Assembly (NCBI GenBank): GCA_004963905.1
Contig: SUGL01000027.1
Location: 29,769-93,768, forward strand
Reading direction: 5' to 3'
From: Mesorhizobium sp.
GTDB taxonomy: Bacteria; Pseudomonadota; Alphaproteobacteria; Rhizobiales; Rhizobiaceae
DNA: 64,000 bases
The notes below the pieces were generated by a model. The model was not told the DNA's origin. It searched no databases and was given only the letters and a program-made list of their open reading frames with translations. A program made the position numbers and the translations under genes. Positions 45,899-56,132 of the stretch are shown in pieces (the stretch's first letter is position 1; each line of letters starts with the position of its first letter).

Positions 45899-46959
45899 AG
45901 GCAGCATCCGCTGCTGGCTTGCAAGACGCCGCCGCGCCGGCGCGCGGGCGGACCATCCATTCCAAACTGCTCGGCCTGCAGGTGCTGCGGTTTGCAGCTG
46001 CCTTTTTCGTGGTCCTGTTCCATCTTGGCGTCAGCTTGCAGATCGAATTTGGAAACCGAACCAACGTCTTTCACAACGGAGCGATTGGGGTCGACATCTT
46101 CTTCGTCATCAGTGGCTTCATCATCGCCTACACGACCGATCCCCAAAAAGGCGCGCTGTATTTCGTCAGGCGTCGGCTCATGCGCATCGTCCCACTCTAC
46201 TGGACGCTGACGGCGGGCATTGCGGTCCTGGCCATGCTGAAGCCCGGTCTGCTGAATTCGACCGTGATCAACGGCGAGACCTTGATCAAGTCCCTGTTGT
46301 TCGTCCCGTTCGCAAAAGCGAATGGAGCCGTGCAGCCGATCCTGTTTCTGGGTTGGACGCTGAATTATGAGATGTTCTTCTACGGCATCTATGCCGCGTG
46401 CCTGGCGTTCGGCCTGCGCAGCCCGCTCGTGCCGGCCGCGATCATCGCGCTTCTCGTCGCCGCCACGAGTCTCATGAAGCTGGATTACGTCCCATGGCGG
46501 TTCTACACCAGTCCCTTGATGCTCGAATTCGTGCTCGGCATCGGCCTTTATCTTCTTTACAGGCGCAGCCCCGCGATCTTTCGCGGGCGCTCGCTGCCGA
46601 TATTCCTCATGTTCGTGGCGGCTATGGCGTTGCGCGCGCCGCTGCTCGAGATCCATTGGCTGGTGGCCAACGGCATTCCGGCGGTGCTGCTGGTCGCCGC
46701 CGTCCTGCCATGGGCGCCGGCCCCGACGCCAATCGTCCTGTTCATGGTTCTGCTGGGGAACGTGTCCTATTCGCTCTATCTCTCGCACCCTTACGTGCTT
46801 CAACTCGCCGTCAAACTGATGCCGGACCATGCGGGAACCGCCGCGCAGGTCTTGCTGGGCGGTGCCGCCTGCGTGCTTTCAGTTGCCCTGTCGATCGTGC
46901 TGTACTTTACGATCGAACGGCCGGCGCAGCTTGCCGCGCCTGTCCCGAAGCGTCGATGA
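45895..46959 (+). CDS. Acyltransferase 3 family membrane protein
   Basis: 354 residues with about ten membrane helices. Family marks are LQVLRFAAAFFVVLFHLG near the N-terminus (with the active-site His), IGVDIFFVISGFIIAY and RRLMRIVPLYW. These proteins O-acetylate exopolysaccharide, LPS or Nod-factor-like sugars, or succinylate glucans. Its ATG overlaps the CE2-like esterase stop. Confidence 0.92.
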   Translation: MKAASAAGLQDAAAPARGRTIHSKLLGLQVLRFAAAFFVVLFHLGVSLQIEFGNRTNVFHNGAIGVDIFFVISGFIIAYTTDPQKGALYFVRRRLMRIVPLYWTLTAGIAVLAMLKPGLLNSTVINGETLIKSLLFVPFAKANGAVQPILFLGWTLNYEMFFYGIYAACLAFGLRSPLVPAAIIALLVAATSLMKLDYVPWRFYTSPLMLEFVLGIGLYLLYRRSPAIFRGRSLPIFLMFVAAMALRAPLLEIHWLVANGIPAVLLVAAVLPWAPAPTPIVLFMVLLGNVSYSLYLSHPYVLQLAVKLMPDHAGTAAQVLLGGAACVLSVALSIVLYFTIERPAQLAAPVPKRR

Positions 46960-46971
46960 CAAGGCTCGCTG

Positions 46972-47274
46972 CTACCAGGGGGTCTTCTCGCCGGGCGCGG
47001 CCGGCTCGATCGCCAGCGCGTGCACGCCGGCCTTGAGTTCGTCGGCAAGCAGCTGGTTGACGGCGCGGTGGCGGTCGATGCGGCTCATGCCGGCGAAATC
47101 CGGCGAGACGATGCGGACGCGGAAATGCGTCTCGCCGGTGCCGTCGAAAGTGGCGTGGTGGCCCGACTCGACATGATGATGGCCGGCGTGAAGGTGGCTT
47201 TCGTTGATGACGGTGAGCCTCTCCGGCGAAAATGCAGCCTTCAGCTTGTTTTCGATCGTCGACTGTATGGACAT
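46972..47274 (-). CDS. bolA: BolA family protein
   Basis: 100 residues. The class II KH-like BolA fold is marked by LTVINESHLHAGH, THFRVRIVSPDFAG and RHRAVNQLLADEL with the conserved C-terminal His (VHALAI). BolA proteins bind monothiol glutaredoxins and [2Fe-2S] clusters and influence morphology and stress. Divergent from the J-domain gene, as in many Rhizobiales. Confidence 0.94.
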   Translation of the reverse strand: MSIQSTIENKLKAAFSPERLTVINESHLHAGHHHVESGHHATFDGTGETHFRVRIVSPDFAGMSRIDRHRAVNQLLADELKAGVHALAIEPAAPGEKTPW

Positions 47275-47430
47275 CGGGGCTTCCCTTCACCACATGACGG
47301 CGTAGCCGCATGTTATCTGCGGCACTGCCGCAAAATCTGCATTTTCGACCGCTTTAAGCCGCGATTCAGCGGTTAGGGCGATCATCGGCGAAATGTCAAT
47401 TCTTGTTTCGCACTAGCGAACAGCCCATAA

Positions 47431-48054
47431 ATGGGTGAGATGAAACCGTATCCCAAATATTTCGAGAAAATCCGTATCCGGCCGGAAAAGGACGTGGAGC
47501 TGAAGTCGCGCGCCCCGATCTGCCAGTGGGACGGTTGCAGCGAGGCCGGCACGCATCGCGCGCCGGTCGGACGCCTGAAGGAGGGCGAGTATTTCCGCTT
47601 CTGCTTCGATCACGTGCGTGAATACAACAAGAGCTTCAATTACTTCTCGGGCGTGTCGGACAGCGAGATCGCCCGCTTCCAGAAGGAGGCGCTGACCGGC
47701 CACCGGCCGACCTGGCGCATGGGCGCCAATGGCGGCGGAATGCGTTCGGCGCCCGATTTCGCGCAGCAGCGTTCAGGGCGCGCCGGCTACTACAATCGCA
47801 TGCGCGACCCCTTCAACCTGTTCGGCGGCGGCTCGCGGGAGGTGCGCGAACGCAAGGCGAAGCCGCTTGAGGCCAAGGCGCTGGAAACGCTTGGCCTTGA
47901 TACAAAGGCGACTGGCAAGGATATCAAGGCGCGCTATAAGGAACTCGTAAAGCGCCACCATCCGGATGCGAATGGCGGCGACAGAGGTTCGGAAGACCGG
48001 TTCCGCGATGTGCTGCAGGCCTATCGCGTGCTCAAGCAAGCAGGTTTGTGCTGA
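47431..48054 (+). CDS. J-domain (DnaJ-like) protein with N-terminal Cys/His motif
   Basis: 207 residues (an ATG at 47440 is an alternative). The C-terminal 60 residues form a J domain with the HPD tripeptide at His177-Asp179. The N-terminal part has CQWDGCSEAGTHRAP and FRFCFDHVREYNK, a possible zinc site. It should stimulate an Hsp70 ATPase; the clients are unknown. It lies between bolA (divergent) and cobS. Confidence 0.88.
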   Translation: MGEMKPYPKYFEKIRIRPEKDVELKSRAPICQWDGCSEAGTHRAPVGRLKEGEYFRFCFDHVREYNKSFNYFSGVSDSEIARFQKEALTGHRPTWRMGANGGGMRSAPDFAQQRSGRAGYYNRMRDPFNLFGGGSREVRERKAKPLEAKALETLGLDTKATGKDIKARYKELVKRHHPDANGGDRGSEDRFRDVLQAYRVLKQAGLC

Positions 48055-48177
48055 GCGGCCCTACGGTCCGTGTCGTTTTCCAACTTTCATAAGGTTGGAA
48101 AAGGCTCTAAGACCGCCCCCGGACAAAATCGATTGCCGGCGAAACGCGGCGTTTCGCCCGTGGAGACGTTGATAGTG

Positions 48178-49164
48178 ATGAACAAGGTCGATCGCGACAT
48201 CGCCAACCTGCCCGACACGACGGTGTCGGTGAAGGAGAAATTCGGCTTCGATTCCAAGATGGTGGTTCCCGCCTATTCGGTCTCGACCGAGCATGTGCCC
48301 GACATCGACCCGGACTATCTGTTCGACAAGGCGACGACATTGGCGATCCTCGCCGGCTTCGCCTACAACCGCCGCGTCATGGTGTCGGGCTATCACGGCA
48401 CCGGCAAGTCGACCCATATCGAGCAGGTCGCCGCGCGGCTCAACTGGCCCTGCGTGCGCGTCAACCTCGACAGCCACGTCAGCCGCATCGACCTCGTCGG
48501 CAAGGACGCCATCGTCGTCAAGGAAGGCCTGCAGATCACCGAATTCCGCGACGGCATCCTGCCCTGGGCCTATCAGCACAATGTGGCGCTCTGCTTCGAC
48601 GAATACGACGCCGGCCGCCCGGACGTGATGTTCGTCATCCAGCGCGTTCTGGAATCGTCGGGCCGGCTGACGCTGCTCGACCAGAGCCGGGTCATCCGTC
48701 CGCATCCGGCCTTCCGGCTGTTTGCCACCGCCAACACGGTCGGCCTCGGCGACACCACAGGCCTCTATCACGGCACGCAGCAGATCAACCAGGCGCAGAT
48801 GGATCGCTGGTCGATCGTCACCACGCTCAACTACCTGCCTCATGACAATGAGGTGAGCATCGTGCTGGCCAAGGCCAAGCACTATCGCGACAGCAAGGGC
48901 AAGGAGATCGTCAACAAGATGGTGCGGGTCGCCGACATGACGCGCTCGGCCTTCATCAATGGCGACCTGTCGACGGTGATGAGCCCGCGTACCGTCATCA
49001 CCTGGGCCGAGAACGCCGAGATCTTCGGCGATATCGGCATGGCGTTCCGGCTGACCTTCCTCAACAAATGCGACGAGCTCGAACGTTCGGTGGTCGCCGA
49101 ATTCTATCAGCGCGCCTTCGGCGAGGACCTGCCGGAGAGTGCCGCCAACGTGGTGCTGGGGTAG
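48178..49164 (+). CDS. cobS: Aerobic cobaltochelatase subunit CobS
   Basis: 328 residues from the ATG at 48178, where family similarity begins ([17 protein letters not shown]) after TGGAGAC; the frame is open to 48070 but that part looks unrelated. AAA+ domain with Walker [10 protein letters not shown] at about 71-79 and Walker B CFDEYDAG. With CobT and CobN it inserts cobalt into hydrogenobyrinic acid diamide in the oxygen-dependent B12 pathway. Confidence 0.97.
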   Translation: MNKVDRDIANLPDTTVSVKEKFGFDSKMVVPAYSVSTEHVPDIDPDYLFDKATTLAILAGFAYNRRVMVSGYHGTGKSTHIEQVAARLNWPCVRVNLDSHVSRIDLVGKDAIVVKEGLQITEFRDGILPWAYQHNVALCFDEYDAGRPDVMFVIQRVLESSGRLTLLDQSRVIRPHPAFRLFATANTVGLGDTTGLYHGTQQINQAQMDRWSIVTTLNYLPHDNEVSIVLAKAKHYRDSKGKEIVNKMVRVADMTRSAFINGDLSTVMSPRTVITWAENAEIFGDIGMAFRLTFLNKCDELERSVVAEFYQRAFGEDLPESAANVVLG

Positions 49165-49216
49165 GCGCGTGCCGGAAGGCCTGGCCTTTCGGACCAGAAC
49201 GCGCAGGGAATGATCG

Positions 49217-51115
49217 ATGGCGGGTCCGGGCGACAACACGCGCAACAAGCCGAAGAACGGGTCTGAAGCCGACAGCTTCAAGCGCGCCGTCACCGTCTGC
49301 ATGCGCGCCGTCGCCGGTGACAAGGACCTCGAGGTAAGCTTCGCCAAGGACCGGCCGGCACTGGCCGGGAATCGCGCCCGCCTGCCCGAACTGCCGAAAA
49401 AGGCTTCCCGCAGCGACGTCGCGATCACCCGCGGCATCGGCGATTCCATGGCGCTGAAGCGCGCCTGCCATGACGCGCGCATCCACGCGAAGCTGGCGCC
49501 GGAAGGCAAGCTCGCGCGGGCGATCTACGACGCGGTCGAACAAGCGCGCGTCGAGGCGATCGGCAGCCGCGCCATGCAGGGCGTGGCCGACAATATCGGC
49601 TCCATGCTCGAGGACAAATACGCAAGGGCAAACCTCGTCGACGTCAAGGACAAGGCCGACGCGCCGCTCGAGGAGGCGGTGGCGCTAATGGTGCGCGAGA
49701 AGCTCACTGGCCGCCCAGTGCCGAAGAGCGGAGAGCGGCTGGTCGATCTGTGGCGCCCCTGGGTCGAGGAAAAGGCCAGCGGCGATCTCGACGGCCTGTC
49801 GTCCAAGCTCGATGACCAGCAGGCTTTCGCGCGCGTCGTGCGCGACATGCTCGTCTCCATGGAAATGGCCGAGGAGCTCGGCGACGACCAGGAAACGGAA
49901 GACTCCGAGGACAACGAGGAGAACGAGCAGCAGGGCGAGCAGCAGAGCGAGGAAGGTGGCGAGGACGATTCCGGCTCGGATCAGTCGCAGTCAGAGGACG
50001 CCGAAGCTTCGGCCGACGAGGAAGAGTCCGCCGAGACGGAAGCGACGGACGCCACATCGGACGACCTCTCCGACGAGGACGATTCCGACGCCGAGACGCC
50101 TGGCGAGGCACGCCGCAACGACAATCCGTTCCTCAACCTGCCGAAGGAGATCGACTACAAGGTCTTCACCACCGCCTTCGACGAGACGGTCGGCGCCGAG
50201 GACCTGTGCGAGGAAGAGGAACTCGACCGGCTGCGCGCCTTCCTCGACAAGCAGCTCGCCAATCTCTCCGGCGTCGTGGGGCGCCTGGCCAACCGGCTGC
50301 AGCGCCGCCTGATGGCGCAGCAGAACCGCTCCTGGGATTTCGACCTGGAGGAGGGCTATCTCGATCCGGCGCGGCTGGTCCGTGTCGTCATCGATCCGAT
50401 GCAGCCGCTCTCCTTCAAACAGGAGCGCGACACCAAGTTCCGCGACACGGTGGTGTCGCTGGTGCTCGACAATTCGGGCTCGATGCGCGGCCGGCCGATC
50501 ACGGTCGCCGCGACCTGCGCCGACATTCTGGCGCGCACGCTGGAGCGCTGCGGCGTTTCGGTGGAAATCCTCGGCTTCACCACCCGCGCCTGGAAGGGCG
50601 GGCAGGCACGCGAGAAATGGCTGAAGGACGGCAAGCCGCCGAATCCCGGCCGGCTCAACGATCTGCGCCACATCATCTACAAGTCCGCCGACCATCCGTG
50701 GCGGCGCGCGCGCCGCAATCTCGGCCTGATGATGCGCGAGGGCCTGCTCAAGGAGAACATCGACGGCGAGGCGCTGCTGTGGGCGCACAACCGGCTGATC
50801 GGCCGGCCGGAGCAGCGCAAGATCCTGATGATGATCTCGGACGGCGCGCCGGTCGACGATTCCACCTTGTCGGTCAATCCCGGCAACTATCTGGAGCGCC
50901 ACCTGCGCGCGGTGATCGACCTCATCGAGACGCGCTCGCCGGTCGAATTGCTCGCCATCGGCATCGGCCACGACGTGACCCGCTACTACCGGCGCGCCGT
51001 CACCATCGTCGATGCCGAGGAACTGGCGGGCGCCATGACCGAGCAACTGGCCTCGCTGTTCGACGAGGAGAGCGCGCGCGACATGCGCCGCGGCGGCTTG
51101 CGGCGCGCCGGATGA
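49217..51115 (+). CDS. cobT: Aerobic cobaltochelatase subunit CobT
   Basis: 632 residues. A long acidic Glu/Asp/Ser-rich linker (about 225-298) separates the N-terminal part from a C-terminal vWA domain with the MIDAS motif DNSGSM at about 418-423. It forms the CobST chaperone complex of the cobalt chelatase. It is 52 bases downstream of cobS; the next gene overlaps its stop. Confidence 0.97.
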   Translation: MAGPGDNTRNKPKNGSEADSFKRAVTVCMRAVAGDKDLEVSFAKDRPALAGNRARLPELPKKASRSDVAITRGIGDSMALKRACHDARIHAKLAPEGKLARAIYDAVEQARVEAIGSRAMQGVADNIGSMLEDKYARANLVDVKDKADAPLEEAVALMVREKLTGRPVPKSGERLVDLWRPWVEEKASGDLDGLSSKLDDQQAFARVVRDMLVSMEMAEELGDDQETEDSEDNEENEQQGEQQSEEGGEDDSGSDQSQSEDAEASADEEESAETEATDATSDDLSDEDDSDAETPGEARRNDNPFLNLPKEIDYKVFTTAFDETVGAEDLCEEEELDRLRAFLDKQLANLSGVVGRLANRLQRRLMAQQNRSWDFDLEEGYLDPARLVRVVIDPMQPLSFKQERDTKFRDTVVSLVLDNSGSMRGRPITVAATCADILARTLERCGVSVEILGFTTRAWKGGQAREKWLKDGKPPNPGRLNDLRHIIYKSADHPWRRARRNLGLMMREGLLKENIDGEALLWAHNRLIGRPEQRKILMMISDGAPVDDSTLSVNPGNYLERHLRAVIDLIETRSPVELLAIGIGHDVTRYYRRAVTIVDAEELAGAMTEQLASLFDEESARDMRRGGLRRAG

Positions 51116-52134
51116 TCTTTTCGCGGGGCGGGATCCGGCGGACGGTTTTCGCCTGCACGCTGACCTGCGCGGCGGTTTCGCCGGCGATTGCGGCCCAGCG
51201 AGCTCCGGTCGAGGCGATAGAGATTTCGGCGCGACCGATCACAGAGTTCCGCGTCGGCCGCGACCAGAAACAGTTCGGGCCGCTCGAGTTCGTCGGCGGG
51301 CTGGAGATGACCTCGCCGTCGCGCGATTTCGGCGCGCTGTCGGCGCTTCGCTTTCTCAAGCCCGGCAGCGATTTCATCGGCGTCGCCGACACCGGCATCT
51401 GGTTCTTCGGCACCATCACCCATGATGCCGACAAGCGCCCGTCGGGCGTGTCGAATTTCCGCATGCAGCAGATGGTCGACGCGTCGGGCCAGCCGATCGA
51501 CGAGAAATGGGAGGTCGACGCCGAAGGCCTCGCCGTCAAGGACGGTATCGCCACGGTCGGATTCGAGCGCGAGCAGCGCGTCGTCCAGTTCAAGATCGAG
51601 CCGGACGACATGAAGGCGCCGTTCAAGACGCTCGACTATCTGGTCCCGGCCCGGGAGCTGCGCCAGAACCGCGGCTTCGAGACGGTCACGCATGCCAATC
51701 CTTACGGCCAGCACGAGGGTGGCCTGGTCGTGGTGTCGGAAAAGAGCCTCGACAAGGCCGGCAACATCTATGCGGCGATTATCGAGGGACCGAAGAAGGG
51801 CGTCTTCACCGTCAAGCGCAACGGCGATTTCGACATCACCGACGGCGCTTTCCTGCCGGACGGCGACCTGCTTCTGCTCGAACGCAGCTTCTCGATGGCG
51901 CGCGGGGTGAAGATGCGGCTGAGGCGCATTTACGGCGAAAGCGTCGAGAAGGACGCGGTCGCCGACGGCCCGGTGCTGTTGGAAGCCGACATGGGCTACC
52001 AGATCGACAATATGGAAGGGCTCGACGTCTGGACCCGCGACGACGGCGCGCTGATGGTGTCGCTGGTGTCGGACGACAACCACTCGATCCTGCAGCGGAA
52101 CGTTTATCTGGAATTCATCCTGCATCAGGACTGA
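51112..52134 (+). CDS. Esterase-like activity of phytase family protein, secreted
   Basis: 340 residues from the ATG at 51112, which overlaps the cobT stop (ATGA). Sec signal peptide with cleavage near AIAAQ. The rest is a repeated beta-strand pattern with [39 protein letters not shown] and DNMEGLDVW, as in the phytase-like family (beta-propeller). Enzymatic activity of this family is poorly established. A link to cobalamin is only positional. Confidence 0.83.
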   Translation: MIFSRGGIRRTVFACTLTCAAVSPAIAAQRAPVEAIEISARPITEFRVGRDQKQFGPLEFVGGLEMTSPSRDFGALSALRFLKPGSDFIGVADTGIWFFGTITHDADKRPSGVSNFRMQQMVDASGQPIDEKWEVDAEGLAVKDGIATVGFEREQRVVQFKIEPDDMKAPFKTLDYLVPARELRQNRGFETVTHANPYGQHEGGLVVVSEKSLDKAGNIYAAIIEGPKKGVFTVKRNGDFDITDGAFLPDGDLLLLERSFSMARGVKMRLRRIYGESVEKDAVADGPVLLEADMGYQIDNMEGLDVWTRDDGALMVSLVSDDNHSILQRNVYLEFILHQD

Positions 52135-52176
52135 ACAGCGCTCAGTTTCTGTTTCAGGCGATCCCTGAAATTGACC

Positions 52177-53997
52177 TCAGCGGACCTTGTAGATCTCGAC
52201 CGGCTTGTTCGCCGTCGCGCCGTCCAATTCCAGCCAGTCGGGGACGTCTCGCCTCAGCAGCCGTGCGGCCAGGCCCGTGGGAGCCTCGACGGCGAGCGAC
52301 AGCTCTTCCGAATTGCCGCGGCATATGGCGACCAGCCCGACATGCTCGCGCTGGACGATGGCGCGGGCCGCGTCCGGCGTTCCCATGAAGGCGTCAAGCA
52401 TGGCGAGGTTGCCGCCGACATTGCGATGATAGGGGCCGGCCAATGCCCGGTGGCCGGTAAACATCACGATGGCGGAGCCGAGATTGGAAGACGCAAGCAC
52501 CGTCGTCGCCGGCATGGCGGCAAGATCGCTGAAGTCTTCGGCCTTGCCGCAGGTCAGCGCATGATCCGCGTCGGAATTGATGCCCGTGGGCGCCCTCTGG
52601 ACCACGGACTGCGCCGCGACCGCGACGCCGGCCCAGGTCGCGTTGAGCGACACCAGCCATGCCGCCGCGATGCGGGTGGAGACGCGCCATGACTGGGCGG
52701 AGTTTGCCTGCAGGCGAATCCCGGCGATCCAGGTCGAGAGCGGCAGCACCGCGAAGGCGACCGAGAAGGTCGAGCCGCGCACCTGCCAGAGGCTGACGAC
52801 GAAAGCGACGATCAGCAATGCGGCGGCAAGGACTTCCTCGCGGCGCAGGCGGCGGCCGCGCAGCTGAAGGCCGATCAAGAGGATCGCGATGAAAGGCGTC
52901 ACATAGCGCGCCGCCATCAGCTTCGGCTGATTGACGGCGACGCTGAGGAAGGGCTGCGCCTCGACGACGTCATTCAGCCAATAGGTGCGGACGCGCTCGT
53001 CCATGCCGGCATAGGGCGATGCCAGGCATTGCGGGAAGAAGACGGTCGCAACGGCCGCGACCGCCAATGCCAAAGCCGACATCCAGACAAACCGCTTCCT
53101 GGCCGTCGACGGTCTGGACAGGCCGGCAATCGCCGCCAGGCCGAAGCCGGACAGCGCCGCTATGACAAATTGGAAGGCCGAGAAGGCATCGCACTGGGCT
53201 ACGCCCCAGGCCGATGGCGGTATGGTGGCGACAAGGACCACCGAGGCCATTGCGGCAAATCCTATGCCGAAGCCGCGCGCGGTCTGGCGCTCCCTTTCGT
53301 CAAGGACGAAGAGCACCGCAGCACAGGCGCCAAGTGCGGCCACATAAGGCGCGGTCTCCATGCCGACGGCAAGGGTGAGGCCAGCGCACAGGCCGGACAG
53401 AAGGGCCGCGGGCCGCCAGAAGGGAGCCTCCATCAAAAGGTAAAGGCTGGCCGCCGTCAAAAGGAGCTGGACGTTGTGGTGGTCGAGCGTGCCGGGGTTG
53501 AAAATGCCGAGAAAGAACAGCGCCGCGGTCGCCAGCACCACCGACGGCATCGCTACGTCCGCGCTGGCGAAACGCCGCGAGGCGCGCAGGATGACGAATA
53601 TGGCGAGTCCATAAAGCGAGAGCGGCCAGATGATCTGCGCGGCTCTTTCAGCGGCTGCCGTGCTGGTGCCCAGCGCCTGGAAGGCGAGGATGATCAGCGC
53701 GATCGGCGTGTCGACCAGCCGCGACCAGTGCATGACGAAGCCGCCGGCGAGACCCATCCGGTATTGGTGAAGATCGAACCAGCTCTGTCCTGCCAGCAGG
53801 TCGCGGACCTCGACCAGCCTCAGCATGCTGTCGTTGTCGGCGCCAAGGTCCGCGATCGTCGGGAAGCCGGAGACCGCATTGATCGCCAGCACGACCAGCA
53901 TCGCGCAGAGCGCGAGCAGGAGATCATGTTTCCAACCGGTGCCCTGGATGGCCATGCCGTCGCGATGTCCTGGATCGTTTTCGCGATCCTGCATCAT
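52177..53997 (-). CDS. GT-C type integral membrane glycosyltransferase-like protein
   Basis: About 606 residues from the ATG pair at 53997 (an ATG at 53955 is another option). About 12 membrane helices cover the first 470 residues. The first periplasmic loop has ADNDSMLRLVEVRDLL and a later one GTLDHHNVQLLL; this acidic loop pattern is typical of GT-C enzymes such as STT3/PglB-like oligosaccharyltransferases or PMTs. The last 130 residues look soluble. Target and lipid-linked donor unknown. Confidence 0.65.
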   Translation of the reverse strand: MMQDRENDPGHRDGMAIQGTGWKHDLLLALCAMLVVLAINAVSGFPTIADLGADNDSMLRLVEVRDLLAGQSWFDLHQYRMGLAGGFVMHWSRLVDTPIALIILAFQALGTSTAAAERAAQIIWPLSLYGLAIFVILRASRRFASADVAMPSVVLATAALFFLGIFNPGTLDHHNVQLLLTAASLYLLMEAPFWRPAALLSGLCAGLTLAVGMETAPYVAALGACAAVLFVLDERERQTARGFGIGFAAMASVVLVATIPPSAWGVAQCDAFSAFQFVIAALSGFGLAAIAGLSRPSTARKRFVWMSALALAVAAVATVFFPQCLASPYAGMDERVRTYWLNDVVEAQPFLSVAVNQPKLMAARYVTPFIAILLIGLQLRGRRLRREEVLAAALLIVAFVVSLWQVRGSTFSVAFAVLPLSTWIAGIRLQANSAQSWRVSTRIAAAWLVSLNATWAGVAVAAQSVVQRAPTGINSDADHALTCGKAEDFSDLAAMPATTVLASSNLGSAIVMFTGHRALAGPYHRNVGGNLAMLDAFMGTPDAARAIVQREHVGLVAICRGNSEELSLAVEAPTGLAARLLRRDVPDWLELDGATANKPVEIYKVR

Positions 53998-54086
53998 CGG
54001 CCGTAACAAAGCGTAAAGCTGCGTGGGTATTCCGGCGGTTGAATGCGCCAGCCGATGGTCGACCAGCGGCGAGCGACCGGCACGGA

Positions 54087-54761
54087 TCACCGCCCGTTGG
54101 TCGCGATCCAGATCACGTGGCGGGCACCGCGCTTGCCGTTGGCGCGCGTGCTGATCTCCTCGACCGCGAAGCCGGCCTGCTTCAGCCGCCGCGTGAAGCC
54201 GCTGTCCGGTCCCTGCGACCAGACCGCCAGCACGCCGCCGGGTCTCAACGCGGCGCGCGCGGCTGCGAGGCCGGCCGCGCCGTAGAGCGAGTCATTGCCC
54301 TTGTAGACGATGCCTTCGGGACCATTGTCGACGTCGAGCAGGATGGCGTCCCAAGCGGCTGCGTCCGCCTTTATCAGTTGACCGACGTCAGCCTCGCGAA
54401 CGGTGACGCGGGGATCGTCGAGGCAGCCGTCGAAAATCCTGGACATCGGGCCGCGTGCCCAGGCGACGACTTCGGGGACAAGTTCTGCGACGGTGACGGC
54501 CGCGTCTCCATCAAGCGCCGCGAGAGCGGCGCGCAAGGTGAAGCCCATGCCGAGCCCACCGATAAGGAGTCTTGGCTGCTTGCGGCCAGCGATCCGTTCG
54601 CAGGAAAGTCTGGCGAGCGCCTCCTCGGAGCCGCTCAGGCGGCTGTTCATCAGCTCGTTGGTGCCCAGCATGATCGAGAATTCATTGCCGCGCCGTTTCA
54701 GGCGAAGTTCCTGAGCGCCATCGGGCGTGCGGGCTGAGGCAAGCTGAACCCAGGGTATCAC
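54087..54761 (-). CDS. Spermidine synthase-like SAM-fold protein
   Basis: 224 residues. The Rossmann fold begins with RLLIGGLGMGFTLRAAL; VAELVPEVVAW supplies the acidic residue after strand 2, and LLDVDNGPEG lies where spermidine synthases bind the amine. It is shorter than true SpeE and has no SpeD partner here, so a methyltransferase or aminopropyltransferase of unknown substrate is more likely. Only three bases separate it from the YhhQ gene upstream, so the two form an operon behind the riboswitch. Confidence 0.82.
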   Translation of the reverse strand: MIPWVQLASARTPDGAQELRLKRRGNEFSIMLGTNELMNSRLSGSEEALARLSCERIAGRKQPRLLIGGLGMGFTLRAALAALDGDAAVTVAELVPEVVAWARGPMSRIFDGCLDDPRVTVREADVGQLIKADAAAWDAILLDVDNGPEGIVYKGNDSLYGAAGLAAARAALRPGGVLAVWSQGPDSGFTRRLKQAGFAVEEISTRANGKRGARHVIWIATNGR

Positions 54762-54764
54762 GGC

Positions 54765-55445
54765 TTAGACCGCTATTGCCGGCTGGCTCCAGCGGGCGGC
54801 AAGCAGCCGGTAGGGAATCAGCGCCACCACCGCGATGATCAGCTTGACCGACAGGTCGCCCAGCGCCCAGGAAACCCAGCGCATCGTCTCGACCGGCAGC
54901 ACGCCCATCAGTGGCGCCGTCTCCAGCGCGAAGCCGTCGTTCGGCCCGACAAAGGCGAAGGCGGCGGAGAAGGCGACGCCGAAGAAGACGACGGTATCGA
55001 AGATAGACCCGGCCAGGGTGCCGACGATCGGCGCACGCCACCAGCTCTGCCGGCGCAGACGGTTGAACACCGTCACGTCGAGCAGCTGGGCCGTGAGGAA
55101 GGCGGCGCCGGAAGCGGCCGCGATGCGCACCAACCGGTCAGCGGCGGTCTCGAATTCGATCAGGCCGTGGCGGAACAGGAAGGGCGGAACGAGGATCGAG
55201 CAGGTCACCGCCGTCATGAAGCCGACGAACACCACCTTGCGCGCCACGGCGGGACCGTAGCGGCGGTTGGCAAGGTCGGTGACCAGGAAGGAGAAGGGAT
55301 AGGTGAAGGCGCCCCAGGTGAGCAGATCGGCCAGCGACAGGCCGCCGATCTGACCTTGCATCGGGAACTGGACGAGGATGTTCGACGCCACGACGACAAG
55401 CGCCATGGCGGCCACGAAGGGCAGGTATCGCGTAAGGAAGTTCAT
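54765..55445 (-). CDS. Queuosine precursor transporter (YhhQ/COG1738 family)
   Basis: 226 residues from the ATG at 55445 (MNFLTRYLPFVAAM). Six or seven membrane helices with FTYPFSFLVTDLANRRYG, the hallmark of the VUT/YhhQ family that imports queuosine precursors (preQ0/preQ1). The start codon forms part of a candidate preQ1-I riboswitch, which supports the function. Upstream in-frame sequence to 55574 runs into the riboswitch and is not coding. Confidence 0.92.
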   Translation of the reverse strand: MNFLTRYLPFVAAMALVVVASNILVQFPMQGQIGGLSLADLLTWGAFTYPFSFLVTDLANRRYGPAVARKVVFVGFMTAVTCSILVPPFLFRHGLIEFETAADRLVRIAAASGAAFLTAQLLDVTVFNRLRRQSWWRAPIVGTLAGSIFDTVVFFGVAFSAAFAFVGPNDGFALETAPLMGVLPVETMRWVSWALGDLSVKLIIAVVALIPYRLLAARWSQPAIAV

Positions 55446-55473
55446 TTTTTTATCCTGGGTAATGGAACCAGCT
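55443..55473 (-). promoter_or_regulatory. Candidate preQ1-I riboswitch overlapping the yhhQ start codon
   Basis: Read on the minus strand: a P1 stem CUGG/CCAG encloses the loop UUCCAUUA plus the extra C that pairs with the ligand in known structures, followed by G, then AU, six A residues and the AUG. This follows the type I preQ1 layout (short P1, loop, AU-A6 tail, pseudoknot). Loop CAU is complementary to the start codon AUG, so ligand binding would hide the start. A perfect 8-bp hairpin (GAGCGTCC/GGACGCTC, 55474-55493) lies just 5' of it. Confidence 0.75.
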
Positions 55474-55581
55474 GAGCGTCCGAGCGGACGCTCGCTCTGT
55501 TTGAGAACCGGATTGATCCCAAGGCCGCATCGTGGCTTTCGGTCCAGTGCTCGAGGCGGTCGTCCCCGCCTCAAAGGCGCT

Positions 55582-55878
55582 TCAGGCGGCCGACTGCTCG
55601 GCCAGCTTCTTGGCGATCTGCTTCTTCAGGAGGCGGGCGCGCTGCGACAGCTCCTTGGCGTCGGCCTTGGCCAGGAAGGCGTCGAGACCGCCGCGGTGCT
55701 CGACCGAACGCAGCGCGTTGGCGGAAATGCGCAGGCGAACGTTCTGGTTCAGCACTTCGGAAATCAACGTCACATTGACCAGGTTCGGCAGGAAGCGACG
55801 CTTGGTCTTGTTGTTGGCATGGCTCACATTGTTGCCGGTCTGGACTGCCTTGGCAGTGAGCTCGCAGGTACGGGACAT
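55582..55878 (-). CDS. rpmB: 50S ribosomal protein L28
   Basis: 98 residues, the normal alphaproteobacterial length. [29 protein letters not shown] and [21 protein letters not shown] are characteristic. Structural protein of the large ribosomal subunit. The single Cys lies in MSRTC and no zinc-ribbon set of four Cys is present (C- form). Confidence 0.97.
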   Translation of the reverse strand: MSRTCELTAKAVQTGNNVSHANNKTKRRFLPNLVNVTLISEVLNQNVRLRISANALRSVEHRGGLDAFLAKADAKELSQRARLLKKQIAKKLAEQSAA

Positions 55879-56132
55879 CTTGTCTAACCTTCAGTTCTAA
55901 ACCTGCCAAACCATTCTGCCCGCGCCAGGCGGCGCGCGGTCTCGATCAGGCGGCCTTTGGAAAAGTTGGCGTTCCATAGTTGCATTTCGCCACTACGTCA
56001 AGCTCCGGCACGTGCGCTGCGACATGGCGCGCTCCATATAAAGGTCGGATTTCGCCCTATAAGCGCTTCGCGAAGGGATTGCCAGGCTGGAACCATTGCA
56101 TTTCCGGCCAGATCAAGGACTCGCCGCCCGCC

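Noticed and set aside
50206-51111. Extended N-terminus of the phytase-like gene overlapping cobT
   Set aside because: The extension lies in the wrong frame of cobT; a signal peptide starts exactly at the ATG at 51112 that overlaps the cobT stop.
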